From positions 1,550,001 through 1,614,000 of the forward strand of contig NZ_CP036426.1 in NCBI RefSeq assembly GCF_007752535.1: a stretch of 64,000 nucleotides of DNA, in the 5' to 3' direction. Below the pieces are notes generated by a model. That model was given only the letters and a program-made list of their open reading frames with translations. It did not search any database and was not told where the DNA came from. Position numbers and translations under genes: made by a program. Shown in pieces: positions 7,207 through 17,651 of this stretch. The stretch comes from Tautonia plasticadhaerens. GTDB taxonomy: Bacteria > Planctomycetota > Planctomycetia > Isosphaerales > Isosphaeraceae. The stretch's first letter is position 1, and the number at the start of each line of letters is the position of its first letter.

Positions 7207-9301
7207 CCACAGCCGATTCTCCGAGTGGGTCGACGAGCGGACCGGGCTGGTCTCGTTCCTCGGCCGGACGTCCGAGGAGCCGGTCCGGGGGGGGGCGGGG
7301 CTGCGCCACGTCTTCGGCTCGGCGCTGGCCGGCGCGTTCCTGATTCAGCTCGTCACCGGCCTGCTGCTGATGACCTCGTATGTGCCGTCGTCTTCCCACG
7401 CCTGGGGGAGCGTCTGGTACATCGACAACCAGATGGCCCTGGGCTGGGTGATCCGGGGCCTGCACCATTTCGGCTCCTCCGCCGTGGTGGTCCTGCTGGC
7501 GATGCACCTGGTCCAGACGATCCTGCTGGCCGCCTACCGGTCCCCCCGGGAGTTCAACTGGTGGCTCGGCCTGGTGATGATGTTCGCCGCGCTCGGGCTG
7601 GCGCTGACCGGCTACCTGCTGCCCTGGGACCAGAAGGGGTACTGGGCGACGCGGGTGGCCACGAACATCGCCGGGACTACTCCCGTGATCGGCCCGCTGG
7701 CCCAGCGGGTGCTCGTCGGCGGCATCGAGTACGGCAATCAGACCCTGACGAGGCTCTACGGCTTGCACGTGGGGGTCTTCCCGATGGTGCTCGTGCTCGG
7801 CCTGCTCGGGCACTGGGCCCTGGCACGCCGCCACGGCCTGTCGGGGAGGGGGCGCCCCGGGAAGGACGACACGTATTCCCCGGCGCAGGCGTTCTACAAC
7901 CTGCTGGCGATCGCGCTGGTGCTGGGCATCCTGCTGACGATCGTCCTCGTCAACGGGGGTGCCGGCCTGGAGGCCCCCGCGGATCCGTCGGGGACGGACT
8001 ACCCGGCCCGCCCGGAGTGGTACTTCCTCGCGCTGTATCAGCTGCTCAACGAGTTCGACAGCGACACCGAGATCATCGGCACGATGGTCATCCCCGGGGC
8101 GATCGTGACGCTCCTCTTCCTGCTGCCGGTGCTCGACCGCCTGTTCCCGAGGCGGCTGGTCCACTTCGGGGCCTGCGCGATGATCTTCGTCGTGCTCGGC
8201 GGCGCCGGGGCGCTGATGACCAAGGCGCTGCTGGCCGACCGCGGGGACGCCGCCTTCGTCCTCGCCCGCCTGGAGGCGGACCGCCATCGAGAGCGGGCCG
8301 ATGCCCTGGCCGAGGCCGCCGGCCTCCCCCCCGAGGGGGCGGGCTACCTGATGGCCCGGGATCCGCTCTCCCGGGGGATGGATCTGCTGGAGGCCAACTG
8401 CCTGAGCTGCCATGCCTACGCCGGCGAGGGCCGGGTCCAGGTCCAGGTGGCCCAGCCGACGGCCGATCAGCTCCTGCTGGTCGACCCGGCCCGGCTCTCC
8501 GGGGTGGCGGCGGATCTGCCGGACGCGGTCCTCCGGCGGGTCGCATTCGCCGTCCCGAAGGAGTTCGATCCGAGATCGGCCGAACGCGAGGAGACCACCC
8601 CGGGATCGACCCTCTATCGAGTCGAGGGGATCAACGCCCAGGGGGAGCGGGTCGTCGCCGAGACGTCCCTGGGGGACGATCATGTCGTCGTCTCGACCCA
8701 CAGCGTCCAGTCCGCCTCCGACCTGAAGGGGTTCGGCACCCGGGCCTGGCTCCGGGGCCTGCTGGAGGACCCGTCGTCTCCGCGGTACTTCGGCCTGGTC
8801 CCGCAATGCGGCGGCATGGCCTCCTGGAAGGAGTCCTCGAAGCTGACCCCCGGGCAGCTGGACGAGGTCGCCGATTTCTTCGATGAGCACGTGATCCCCG
8901 CCACCCCCGGCCTCTCGGCGGCGGCCTGGGAGCTGCAATTCGCGGAGGCCGAGGAGCCGCCCCCCGGCTACCAGCATTTCATCAACGAGTGCGCGGATTG
9001 CCACCTGTGGGGGCTGGGCGGGGCGGACTCCACCGGGGTCGACTCGCCGAACGTCTACGGCTGGGGGTCGCCGACCTGGATCCGCCGGATGATCGAGGAG
9101 CCCGGCGCCCGGGATCTCTACGGCTACCTCGCCGACCATGAGCAGATGCCGGGCTTCGAGGGGCAGCTCACCGAGGCGGATCTGGGCGTCATCATCCGGC
9201 TCCTCAGGGGGGAGTACCTGCCGGCCGATCGATCGAGCGGCCCCTCGGCCGAGGGGACCCCCGCCGTGATCGAGGGCCTGGAGGCCTCCCGGGCCGATTG
9301 A
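7199..9301 (+). CDS. Cytochrome b6/subunit IV fused to a di-haem cytochrome c domain
   Basis: 700 residues with a TTG start overlapping the Rieske gene by 8 bases. Residues 1-340 form the cytochrome b core. Haem ligands are His89/His103 (14 apart) and His190/His205 (15 apart, the b6-type spacing). The subunit-IV quinol motif PEWYF is at 272-276, so b6 and subunit IV are one chain. After a charged linker, residues 395-700 carry two CxxCH haem sites, CLSCH (401-405) and CADCH (598-602), on the outside of the membrane. The product would oxidise quinol and pass electrons through the Rieske protein to its own fused c-haems. A perfect 16-bp hairpin follows the stop. Confidence 0.9.
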   Translation: MRNHSRFSEWVDERTGLVSFLGRTSEEPVRGGAGLRHVFGSALAGAFLIQLVTGLLLMTSYVPSSSHAWGSVWYIDNQMALGWVIRGLHHFGSSAVVVLLAMHLVQTILLAAYRSPREFNWWLGLVMMFAALGLALTGYLLPWDQKGYWATRVATNIAGTTPVIGPLAQRVLVGGIEYGNQTLTRLYGLHVGVFPMVLVLGLLGHWALARRHGLSGRGRPGKDDTYSPAQAFYNLLAIALVLGILLTIVLVNGGAGLEAPADPSGTDYPARPEWYFLALYQLLNEFDSDTEIIGTMVIPGAIVTLLFLLPVLDRLFPRRLVHFGACAMIFVVLGGAGALMTKALLADRGDAAFVLARLEADRHRERADALAEAAGLPPEGAGYLMARDPLSRGMDLLEANCLSCHAYAGEGRVQVQVAQPTADQLLLVDPARLSGVAADLPDAVLRRVAFAVPKEFDPRSAEREETTPGSTLYRVEGINAQGERVVAETSLGDDHVVVSTHSVQSASDLKGFGTRAWLRGLLEDPSSPRYFGLVPQCGGMASWKESSKLTPGQLDEVADFFDEHVIPATPGLSAAAWELQFAEAEEPPPGYQHFINECADCHLWGLGGADSTGVDSPNVYGWGSPTWIRRMIEEPGARDLYGYLADHEQMPGFEGQLTEADLGVIIRLLRGEYLPADRSSGPSAEGTPAVIEGLEASRAD

Positions 9302-9330
9302 GCCGGGGCCGAGACGGACCCGACGGCCGG

Positions 9331-9370
9331 AGGGCCCGGCCGGTGCGCCCCTGTGCACCGGCCGGGCCCT
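9331..9370 (+). terminator. Strong intrinsic terminator of the cytochrome bc operon
   Basis: Perfect 16-bp stem, 9331-9346 pairing with 9355-9370, 8-base loop, followed by TCTCATTTT. It starts 30 bases after the stop of the cytochrome b/c gene. Confidence 0.85.
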
Positions 9371-9557
9371 TCTCATTTTCTCCGAGTCGCTCCCGAGGTG
9401 GACGCCGGGACGCCCTGCAAGGCCCGGGGCCGCGCCGCCCGAGGATGCGGAGCTTGCCCGGTCACCCCTCGTTTACCTTGGCGGGCCTCGGCCCTGCGCA
9501 CCCACCTTCCCGATCCCGGCCGCACTGCGCAATCGGGCTCGCGACGGCCGAAAACTG

Positions 9558-9587
9558 TTGGAATCGGCCCGCGGGGGACGATAGACT
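9558..9587 (+). promoter_or_regulatory. Sigma-70-like promoter
   Basis: TTGGAA (9558-9563), 18-base spacer, TAGACT (9582-9587). The predicted leader of about 185 bases ends in AAGGAAGG just before the ATG at 9778. Confidence 0.45.
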
Positions 9588-9777
9588 CCGCCTCGCTCGA
9601 TCGGGTTCGTCAAGGCGAATGGATCGGAATCATCCGCCCGGGCGGCCCGCCCTCTCGCTTGCAGTTCTCCCGAGAATCCCAGACGTTGGCAGGCGATCGG
9701 CAGGCCCGACCTCCCCCGGGAGAGGGCCCCTGCCCGAAGGCCCCGACGACCCCACTCCATCATCAAGGAAGGATGCC

Positions 9778-10548
9778 ATGACGAAGGAGAAGGATCGGCC
9801 GCTCATCGGGATCAACATGGACCTGCGGGGCATGGGCCGGGGCGAGCTGCCCCACAGCCTCGTCCAGTCGGGATATTACGACTCCATCCTCACCGCCGGC
9901 GGCATTCCCGTGCTCATCCCGCCGCTGTTCCGGGAGCACGAGGTCGCGCCGCTGCTCGACCGGCTGGACGGCCTGGTCTTGACCGGCGGCGACGACATGG
10001 ACCCCCGCAAGCAGAACGTCGCCCCGCACCAGTCGGTCCGGGTGATGTCCGAGCGGAGGGAGGCGGCCGACCGCCTGCTCTGCCGGATGGCCGCCAAGCG
10101 GAAGCTGGCGACCCTGGGCATCGGGCTCGGCATGCAGGAGATGAACGTCGAGCACGGGGGCGGCCTGTTCGTCCACGTGCCGGAGGACCTGCCCCGGGCG
10201 ATCCCGCACCGCGACCCGCACGGGGGCGCCCACCGGCACATCGTGATCATGGAGCCGGGCACCCTGCTGGAGGAGATCTACGGCGAGGGGGAGATCCGGG
10301 TCAACAGCTACCACCACCAGGGCGTCCGCAAGCTCGCCCCGATGTTCCGCCCCGCCGCCCACGCGCCCGACGGGCTCCTGGAGGCGTACGAATATCACGA
10401 CATGGACGAGTGGTGGTGTGTCGGCGTCCAGTGGCACCCCGAGAACGAGGGCCACATCTCGCTCGACACCCAGCTGCTCGAGGCGTTCATCCAGGCCTCC
10501 GGCCGGGGCTTCCGCCGGCTCGCCCCGTCGAAGGTCAAGGCCGCCTGA
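9778..10548 (+). CDS. Class I glutamine amidotransferase-like (peptidase C26/PuuD-type), catalytic Cys absent
   Basis: 256 residues with the C26/PuuD layout: RPLIGINMD at the N-terminus, LVLTGGDDMDP at 66-76, NSYHHQGV at 176-183 and WHPE at 219-222 (the His-Glu of the triad). The nucleophile elbow, normally G-x-C-x-G, reads G-I-G-L-G at 114-118, so residue 116 is Gly instead of Cys. The fold is clear, but hydrolysis of gamma-glutamyl substrates by the usual mechanism seems impossible. It may be a binding or regulatory pseudo-enzyme. The start is supported by AAGGAAGG 6 bases upstream. It stands alone with its own promoter; no polyamine genes are nearby. Confidence 0.85.
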   Translation: MTKEKDRPLIGINMDLRGMGRGELPHSLVQSGYYDSILTAGGIPVLIPPLFREHEVAPLLDRLDGLVLTGGDDMDPRKQNVAPHQSVRVMSERREAADRLLCRMAAKRKLATLGIGLGMQEMNVEHGGGLFVHVPEDLPRAIPHRDPHGGAHRHIVIMEPGTLLEEIYGEGEIRVNSYHHQGVRKLAPMFRPAAHAPDGLLEAYEYHDMDEWWCVGVQWHPENEGHISLDTQLLEAFIQASGRGFRRLAPSKVKAA

Positions 10549-10690
10549 CCGGCCCAGGGACCACCCGCATCTCGGACGCAACCCCGCGCCGGGATGCCAC
10601 CGCACCGAGGCGTCCGTCTCGGGCCCGAGGGCGCAAGGAGGCGCCGATCGGGCCCGGGGCGGGCCCGTCCCCACCGCCGAGGGGCCACGC

Positions 10691-11191
10691 TCACCAGAGC
10701 GGTTCCGAGCCGAGTTGCCGCCGGAGCAGGGCGATCTGTCCCGAGTGCACCATCTCGTGGCGGGCGCACCAGCCCAGGATCTGCAGCTTCGTCGCGCAAA
10801 GCCGGTGGGCCACCTCGGGGGGCTCGTCCAGCGCCGAATCGGTCAGGCCGGCCAGTTCGGCCATCGTCCTGCCGTGGACGGCGTCGAAGACCGCCCGGAT
10901 CTCGCGGGCGGGGGGATAGGCCGTCGGATCCGGCGCGGGGACCGAACCCCTCCCGAAGACTTCGAGGAAGGGATCGGGGAGGAGGGCCGGATCGTCGTCT
11001 CTCCGCCCCCGGATGCGTTCGAGGCCGAGCCGATATTCGGCGATCGCCAGGTGCCCCACCTGCCAGGCCACGTGGGAGACGCCTCCGGGCGGCATCCGGA
11101 ACCAGTCGGCCTGCGGGGTCTCGGCGAGGATCGCCTCGGTATAAATTCGGGCAGAGCGGAGCTGATCGATCAGCACGTCGAGGCGGGTCAT
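10691..11191 (-). CDS. DinB-family protein
   Basis: 166 residues. A four-helix-bundle DinB/YfiT-like protein with the family's spaced His residues (HVAWQVGHL around residue 40 and RHEMVHSGQ near 144-152) that usually bind a divalent metal. Members are often thiol-dependent transferases or of unknown function. Last of three minus-strand genes (thiC, small membrane protein, DinB) with short spacers, probably one transcript. Substrate unknown. Confidence 0.8.
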   Translation of the reverse strand: MTRLDVLIDQLRSARIYTEAILAETPQADWFRMPPGGVSHVAWQVGHLAIAEYRLGLERIRGRRDDDPALLPDPFLEVFGRGSVPAPDPTAYPPAREIRAVFDAVHGRTMAELAGLTDSALDEPPEVAHRLCATKLQILGWCARHEMVHSGQIALLRRQLGSEPLW

Positions 11192-11213
11192 GGTCCCCCC
11201 GGGCGAATCGGGA

Positions 11214-11438
11214 TCACTTCGGGGTGCCGTCCGTGCCCCGGGTCCCCGGCGACCCGTCCCGGTTGGCCGCGATCAGGCCGATCCCGGCTAGCGCCAGGCC
11301 GCCCCCGAGGGCCATGCCATAGGCGATCGGCTGGCGGACGCTCAGCCACCAGCTGACCATCCCGAAGACGAAGGCGACCGAGCCGAGCGCGATGAACGCC
11401 AGCCCGGTCGCCCGCAGGGCGCGACGATTTTCCGACAC
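11214..11438 (-). CDS. Small two-helix membrane protein
   Basis: 74 residues. Two transmembrane helices (about 8-31 and 38-58) joined by a short loop RQPI, with a polar C-terminal tail. Not recognised. Its position between thiC (50 bases away) and the DinB gene (22 bases away) on the same strand suggests co-transcription, although nothing in the sequence ties it to thiamine. Confidence 0.6.
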   Translation of the reverse strand: MSENRRALRATGLAFIALGSVAFVFGMVSWWLSVRQPIAYGMALGGGLALAGIGLIAANRDGSPGTRGTDGTPK

Positions 11439-11487
11439 GGCGAGGCTCCGTCGGGTTCGCGGTTCGAGGCCGGCCGATCCGGCCGGG

Positions 11488-13160
<1,673 letters not shown>

Positions 13161-14084
13161 ATGGCTGCGAATCGAACCGCCGTCGGTCGCCTGCCGATCG
13201 TCGCCGTGATCGGGGCCGTGATCCCCATCTCGCTGATCTCGGCCGCCGGCTGGTGGTTCACCGCTCCGCTCGAATCGCCCGCCCCGGCGGCGGCCCGCCC
13301 GGACGAGTCGTCGGCCGATGCGACCACGGCCGGGCCCCGGCCGGCGCCGCTGGCCGAATGGCCGGCCGGACGCCTGGACGGCCGGGAGGCCAAGCGCTAC
13401 CTCCTCGCCTTCATGGAGCAGGCGGTCCGTCGGCTCGATCGGGTCGACGGTTATACCGCGGTCCTGACCCGTCAGGAGCGGATCGGCGGCGAACTGGGCC
13501 CCGAGCAGCGGCTGAGGATCAAGATCCAGCACGAACCATTCGCGGTTTTCCTCCGCTTCGAGGCCCCCAATGCGGGCAAGGAAGTCCTCTTCCACGAGGG
13601 GCGCTTCGAGGACCATCTGCTCGCCCACAACGGCGACTGGACCCGACGCCTGATCCCCCGGTTCAAGCTCGATCCCCACGGGCCGATCGCCCTGGCCGAC
13701 AATCGACACCCGATCACCGAGGCCGGACTCGCCCACCTCTCCCGGAAGCTTCTCCAGTACCGGAAGCTCGACCTCGACGACCCGCACGCCGAGACGATCC
13801 TCGACCGCTCGACCGACGAGGACGGCAGGCTCTGGTACCGATCCGTCCACACCCACTCGACCTACACCGACGAGCGGCCCTTCGCCTACGTCGAGATCCG
13901 CTATTGCCCCGACCTTCTGCTCCCCCTGCAGATCGAGAGCTACGACTGGCCGGAGCCCTGCTGCGACCTGGAGGACGTGGAACTGGCCGAGCGCTACCAT
14001 TACTCCGACATCGACCTCGACGTCTCCTTCTCCGCGCTCGACTTCGACCCCACCAACCCCGAGTACGGCTTCCAGCGGTACTGA
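13161..14084 (+). CDS. DUF1571-type secreted protein
   Basis: 307 residues. An N-terminal membrane helix or signal (residues 10-34) is followed by a Pro/Ala linker and then a globular domain from about residue 75. Landmarks are YTAVLTRQERIGGELGPEQ, LRFEAPNAGKEVLF and the ending DFDPTNPEYGF. This arrangement matches planctomycete DUF1571 proteins; the fold is probably a LolA/outer-membrane-lipoprotein-like half barrel (inference). Located outside the cytoplasmic membrane. An ATG preceding the hydrophobic segment was chosen over a longer Arg/Pro-rich extension. Confidence 0.75.
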   Translation: MAANRTAVGRLPIVAVIGAVIPISLISAAGWWFTAPLESPAPAAARPDESSADATTAGPRPAPLAEWPAGRLDGREAKRYLLAFMEQAVRRLDRVDGYTAVLTRQERIGGELGPEQRLRIKIQHEPFAVFLRFEAPNAGKEVLFHEGRFEDHLLAHNGDWTRRLIPRFKLDPHGPIALADNRHPITEAGLAHLSRKLLQYRKLDLDDPHAETILDRSTDEDGRLWYRSVHTHSTYTDERPFAYVEIRYCPDLLLPLQIESYDWPEPCCDLEDVELAERYHYSDIDLDVSFSALDFDPTNPEYGFQRY

Positions 14085-14135
14085 TCGCCATCCCGGGGCC
14101 GGAGGGTCCGGAAGGGGCGGGCCGATCGGTCCGGC

Positions 14136-14543
14136 TCAGCCCCTGGCCGCCGCCCCGCTGGCCATCCGGGCCTGGCGGTCCGAGTCGGCCCGGTGGAGGC
14201 GTCGGGACAACTCCTTCAGGTTCCGGGCATTCTGGCCGAGGTCACCCTTGCCGACCCGGGACTGGCTGCGCGCCGAGACGAGCGACCCTCGGGAGTCGGG
14301 CTCGAAGGCGAGGTGCACGTCGTCCGTGAAGCGCCAGAGCCGGGTGGTGTGGGTGGCGTGGATCATCCCCCGGTCCTCGTAGGCGGCGACCACGGTCCAA
14401 CGGGGCCAGCCGGCGATCACGCCCCGGGCCCAGGTGACGGCGTGGATCGGCGCCAGCGACACGGCGAATGGCCTCAGGTCGGGGTCGGTCGCGTCCACCC
14501 TGAGTTCGGCGCGATTCCGTCTGAGTCCGTCGAACCAGCTCAT
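14136..14543 (-). CDS. DUF1499 family protein
   Basis: 135 residues, the length of a bare DUF1499 domain. Diagnostic features are VVAAYEDRGMIHATHTTRLW in the first half, FTDDVHLAFEPDSRGSLVSA in the middle, and RSQSRVGKGDLGQNARNLKEL near the end. Function of the family is unknown; there is no signal peptide. It converges on the DUF1571 gene and diverges from the DUF6807 gene. An earlier in-frame ATG would add a Pro/Arg-rich stretch with no homologue-like features. Confidence 0.8.
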   Translation of the reverse strand: MSWFDGLRRNRAELRVDATDPDLRPFAVSLAPIHAVTWARGVIAGWPRWTVVAAYEDRGMIHATHTTRLWRFTDDVHLAFEPDSRGSLVSARSQSRVGKGDLGQNARNLKELSRRLHRADSDRQARMASGAAARG

Positions 14544-14686
14544 CGGGTTGCTCCTCCGCTTCGGCGCGGGTCGGGGGGGAAGGCCCTCCCCCTGGCCGGA
14601 CCACCATCGTATCCTCATCCGGGACGGCCCCGCCGACAAGGGAGGCGGCGGCCCGATGCCAGACCAACCGGACCCCGGCGACGGGA

Positions 14687-16024
14687 ATGCCCATGCGACG
14701 AGCCCCAACTCCGCGATCGGGCCTCGGCGGCCTTGCGGTCGCCCTGTTCGTGTCCCTGGGGACCGGGGCGGCCGCCTCTCCCATCGGACAGGAGCCGGGG
14801 ATCGAACTGGCCGTCGATGCCGGCCGGTTCGATCGCCGCGACACCCCCATGCAAATCTCGATCCGGGCCGACGAGATCCCGGATCCGCTCGCCGCCCGGC
14901 TTCGGGACGCGGCAGGTCCGGGCTCCGGCCTTGTCCTCCGGGAAGTTGGCCGTGACGAGGGGGGCGTCGTGGCCCAGGTGGACGTCCTGCCCGAAACCCC
15001 CGACGAGATCCGGGTCACGTGGATCCTGCCGGGAGCGACCGGGGCGGGGACGGCACGCGTCTTCACGCCGGATTTCGACGCCCGGACCGACGGACCCACG
15101 ACCTGGTCCCTCGACACCGCCCCGGAGGGGCACCTCGAACTCTCGAATCGGGGCAAATCAGTCTTCCGGTACAACACCCGGCCCGTCAGCCACCCCGACC
15201 ACCCGGAGCCGAACCAGCCGAGGGACGCCTACATCCACCCGGCCTTCTCGCCGTCGGGACAAATGGTCACCGGGGACTACTCCGCGGAGTCGCACCCGCA
15301 CCACCGGGGGTTCTTCCTCGCCTACACCAAGACCGAGGTCGGCGACCTGCACCCCGACTTCTGGAACATCCAGGGCGGCTCGGGCAAGGTCCACTTCGAC
15401 CGCCTCGGCGACGCGAAGGCCGGACCCGTGACCGCCCGGTTCTCGACCTACCACCGCTGGGAGGCGTCCCGGCCGGGGGGGGAACCGGTCGTCGTGCTGA
15501 GGGAGCGTTGGGACGTCGAGGCGTTCGACATCCCGGGTTCTCCGTACTGGTTGATCGACCTGACCTCCAGTCAGCAGGCCGAAGCCCGGCCGATGGTGCT
15601 CCCCCCCTATCGATACGGCGGCATGGCCTATCGGGGCCCCGATTCGTTCTTCCCCGAGGGGGTGCTCGACGTCCTCACCAGCGAGGGGCTCGGCCGCGTC
15701 CAGGGTGACCAGCAGCCGGCCCGATGGGTGGACCTCACCGGGCCAATCGTCGACGGCTCCGAGGCATATGCCGGTGCCGCCATCTTCGACCATCCCTCGA
15801 ACGTCAATCACCCGACCCCGGCCCGGATCCACCCCACGAGGCTGCCGTTCTTCTGCTTCGTCCCCGGCCACGACACCGCCGTCACGATCGGCACGGACGC
15901 CCCGACCGTCTTCCGCTACCGGATCCTCATCCACGATGGCCGCCCGGACGGCGATCTCAACGACCGACTCTGGGATGATTTCGCCGAGCCTCCCGAGGTG
16001 ACGGTGACCGTCGCCAATCCCTGA
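14687..16024 (+). CDS. DUF6807 (PmoA-like) secreted protein
   Basis: 445 residues. Signal peptide (about 1-32, ending GAAASPIG), then a variable region to about residue 150. The DUF6807 core carries the family's landmarks: YIHPAFSPSGQMVTGDY, HPHHRGFF, WRYGG-like PPYRYGGMAYRG, and a near-terminal FRYRILIHDG. The family is common in Planctomycetes and sometimes annotated 'PmoA', with no demonstrated oxygenase activity; a carbohydrate-related role is usually suspected. The last 68 bases overlap the convergent DUF1440-like gene. Confidence 0.8.
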   Translation: MPMRRAPTPRSGLGGLAVALFVSLGTGAAASPIGQEPGIELAVDAGRFDRRDTPMQISIRADEIPDPLAARLRDAAGPGSGLVLREVGRDEGGVVAQVDVLPETPDEIRVTWILPGATGAGTARVFTPDFDARTDGPTTWSLDTAPEGHLELSNRGKSVFRYNTRPVSHPDHPEPNQPRDAYIHPAFSPSGQMVTGDYSAESHPHHRGFFLAYTKTEVGDLHPDFWNIQGGSGKVHFDRLGDAKAGPVTARFSTYHRWEASRPGGEPVVVLRERWDVEAFDIPGSPYWLIDLTSSQQAEARPMVLPPYRYGGMAYRGPDSFFPEGVLDVLTSEGLGRVQGDQQPARWVDLTGPIVDGSEAYAGAAIFDHPSNVNHPTPARIHPTRLPFFCFVPGHDTAVTIGTDAPTVFRYRILIHDGRPDGDLNDRLWDDFAEPPEVTVTVANP

Positions 16025-16652
16025 TCGGGTCATACCCGATCGGGACCGTCGGGCCGGGTGTCCTGGGGCTCCGGGTCAATCCGGCGAGCATCGCCTGGGT
16101 GGCCGCGGCGGTGGCTGCTCCGTAGGCGAGATGGGCGCCCAGTCGGTTGGCGTGGGCGGCGGGGCCGGCGGCGGTCGGGCCGCCCTGGAGGCCGAGCAGG
16201 GGCACCATCAGCTCGTCGCCGAAGAGCCAGAGGCCGCCCGAGAAGAGCAGGCCGCCGACGAGGTCGGGGAAGGAGGCCCGGCGGCGGATCAGGCCGTAGA
16301 CGCCGCCCATGAGGATGCCGTATCCCCAGTGTACCCCGAAGCTGAGCCGGGTCTTCGTCCGGTCGTCGGGGGTGCGTCCGGTGATCTGCTCGAAGCCGAT
16401 CCGGCCAAGGGCCGACGTCGAGGATTCGTCCCCCTGGTGCCGGGTCCCGACCAGGGAGATGTCGTCGAGCGGGTGGCCGGGCCCCTGTTCGGCCTGAGTC
16501 TTCCTCGAAGGCGGAGGCGAGGTCGGCCCCCGCTTCACGATCGGTGCGGCGTAGTCCCAGTACAGCCGCATCGCCACCAATCCGGCGACGGCGCCGGCGG
16601 ACCCCAGGAACAGGCCGGTCATGGGGCCCCGGGAAAGTCGTCGGGTCGTCAT
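15957..16652 (-). CDS. DUF1440/YagU-like membrane protein
   Basis: 231 residues. A hydrophobic segment near residues 10-30 is followed by a polar region (40-90). Three further hydrophobic segments follow (GVHWGYGILMGGVYGLI, LVGGLLFSGGLWLFGDELMVPLLGL, AHLAYGAATAAATQAML). The GDE-containing helix and the overall pattern match DUF1440 inner-membrane proteins of unknown function. An in-frame TTG at 16670 is an alternative start. The 3' end overlaps the convergent DUF6807 gene by 68 bases; the partner upstream is the VKOR-like gene 22 bases away. Confidence 0.65.
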   Translation of the reverse strand: MTTRRLSRGPMTGLFLGSAGAVAGLVAMRLYWDYAAPIVKRGPTSPPPSRKTQAEQGPGHPLDDISLVGTRHQGDESSTSALGRIGFEQITGRTPDDRTKTRLSFGVHWGYGILMGGVYGLIRRRASFPDLVGGLLFSGGLWLFGDELMVPLLGLQGGPTAAGPAAHANRLGAHLAYGAATAAATQAMLAGLTRSPRTPGPTVPIGYDPIRDWRRSPSPREARRNHPRVGR

Positions 16653-16674
16653 GGGAGTCTTCCGGGGCAAGGGG

Positions 16675-17187
16675 TCAGGCGAGCTCGTCGATCAGGCGGT
16701 CGAGGCCGTCCCGGGCCTCGGGGATGGTCAACGGCAGGGCGGCGGCGGTCGCCCCGGCGGCGAGCAGGCACCAGGAGCAGAAGGCTCGGTGGCGGTCCCA
16801 CTGCTCCCAGGTCAGCTTGCCGGCCTGGAGGGCGTCGATCGCCGTTTTGGCCAGCAGGGCGATCGGCAACCAGGGATGGGTTCGGGAGCGATCGAGCCCC
16901 CCGGCGGAGGCCAGGGCGATGGTCGTCGCGTAGCTCACCAGGCCGAGCGGGGCGTCGGGCATGGGGAGCCTCATCCGGGCATAGGCCTCGGGGGCGGCGT
17001 CGACCCGATCGGCGTCGAGGCCGGGCAGTCGGGGCTCGGGCAGGTGGCGGATCAGACCCATCTGGTACAGGGTGATCAGCCCCATCGAGCCGGCGGCCAG
17101 CAGGCCCAGGCCGGCGACCGCCCGGCGATTGCGGAGGAAGGGGGAGGACCCCTGGCGGAGCTGTCGACTCAGGAGGGAGGGGGTCAT
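16675..17187 (-). CDS. VKOR-like membrane protein with a single CxxC
   Basis: 170 residues with about four hydrophobic segments and a Cys-Ser-Trp-Cys motif near residue 136 (FCSWCLLAAG) in the position of the active CxxC of vitamin K epoxide reductase homologues. These normally help re-oxidise periplasmic disulfide catalysts. The second, loop Cys pair of typical VKORs is missing: the CxxC cysteines are the only ones in the protein. Either it works with an external partner, or it is a divergent paralogue. Probably co-transcribed with the DUF1440-like gene. Confidence 0.55.
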   Translation of the reverse strand: MTPSLLSRQLRQGSSPFLRNRRAVAGLGLLAAGSMGLITLYQMGLIRHLPEPRLPGLDADRVDAAPEAYARMRLPMPDAPLGLVSYATTIALASAGGLDRSRTHPWLPIALLAKTAIDALQAGKLTWEQWDRHRAFCSWCLLAAGATAAALPLTIPEARDGLDRLIDELA

Positions 17188-17651
17188 GGGCTCCTCTCGA
17201 TGGGCGGTTCGGGCGGTCGTCGTGCCGGCGGGCGATCGGCCTTGCCGGGATCCGCCCGATGACCCTGCAAAATCGACACCACCGGCGCAGCCGGTCGGCG
17301 GCCGATCTCGGGGGAGGGGGCCCGAGCCGCGGCACGGGTGACCGTTACGACCGGGCCGATCGGCGTGGCCTTCTCATGCGGCCTGCGGCGGGGAAAAAGG
17401 GGCCCGCGGCGGTGGGCAGGTCGAGTGCGGGGGGACGATAACACCGGCGGTCAGTCCCGTCGACCGGCCCCGGCAGGAGCCGAGGGTCGGAGCGGGCCCG
17501 TCTCCGCGGCAAGACGTCGTGGCCGCCCCCGGACGGAGGCCCTCGGCCCCGAGTCGACGTGTCGACTCGGGGACGGGGAACGAAGGACGGGGCGTGCCGG
17601 GCTCGATCCGGGCCGGACTCACGGCCCGGCCGCCCAGGGAGGGAACAGGAA
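17188..17651. other. Gene-free divergent spacer upstream of fliW
   Basis: 464 bases between the VKOR-like gene (minus) and fliW (plus). It should contain both promoters. I see an ACGATAACACC segment near 17434 that could be a -10 region, but no convincing -35, and no open frame that looks coding. Confidence 0.55.

Larger units (their letters stand above)
9302..9777. other. Gene-free spacer with terminator and promoter
   Basis: 476 bases. Contains the terminator of the cytochrome operon (9331-9370) and a predicted promoter (9558-9587) for the next gene; no open frame here looks coding. Confidence 0.65.

Noticed and set aside
6998-9376. Nearly 800-codon open frame antisense to the cytochrome b/c gene
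   Set aside because: Pro/Arg/Gly/Asp-rich composition with no motif, fully covered by a well-supported gene on the other strand.
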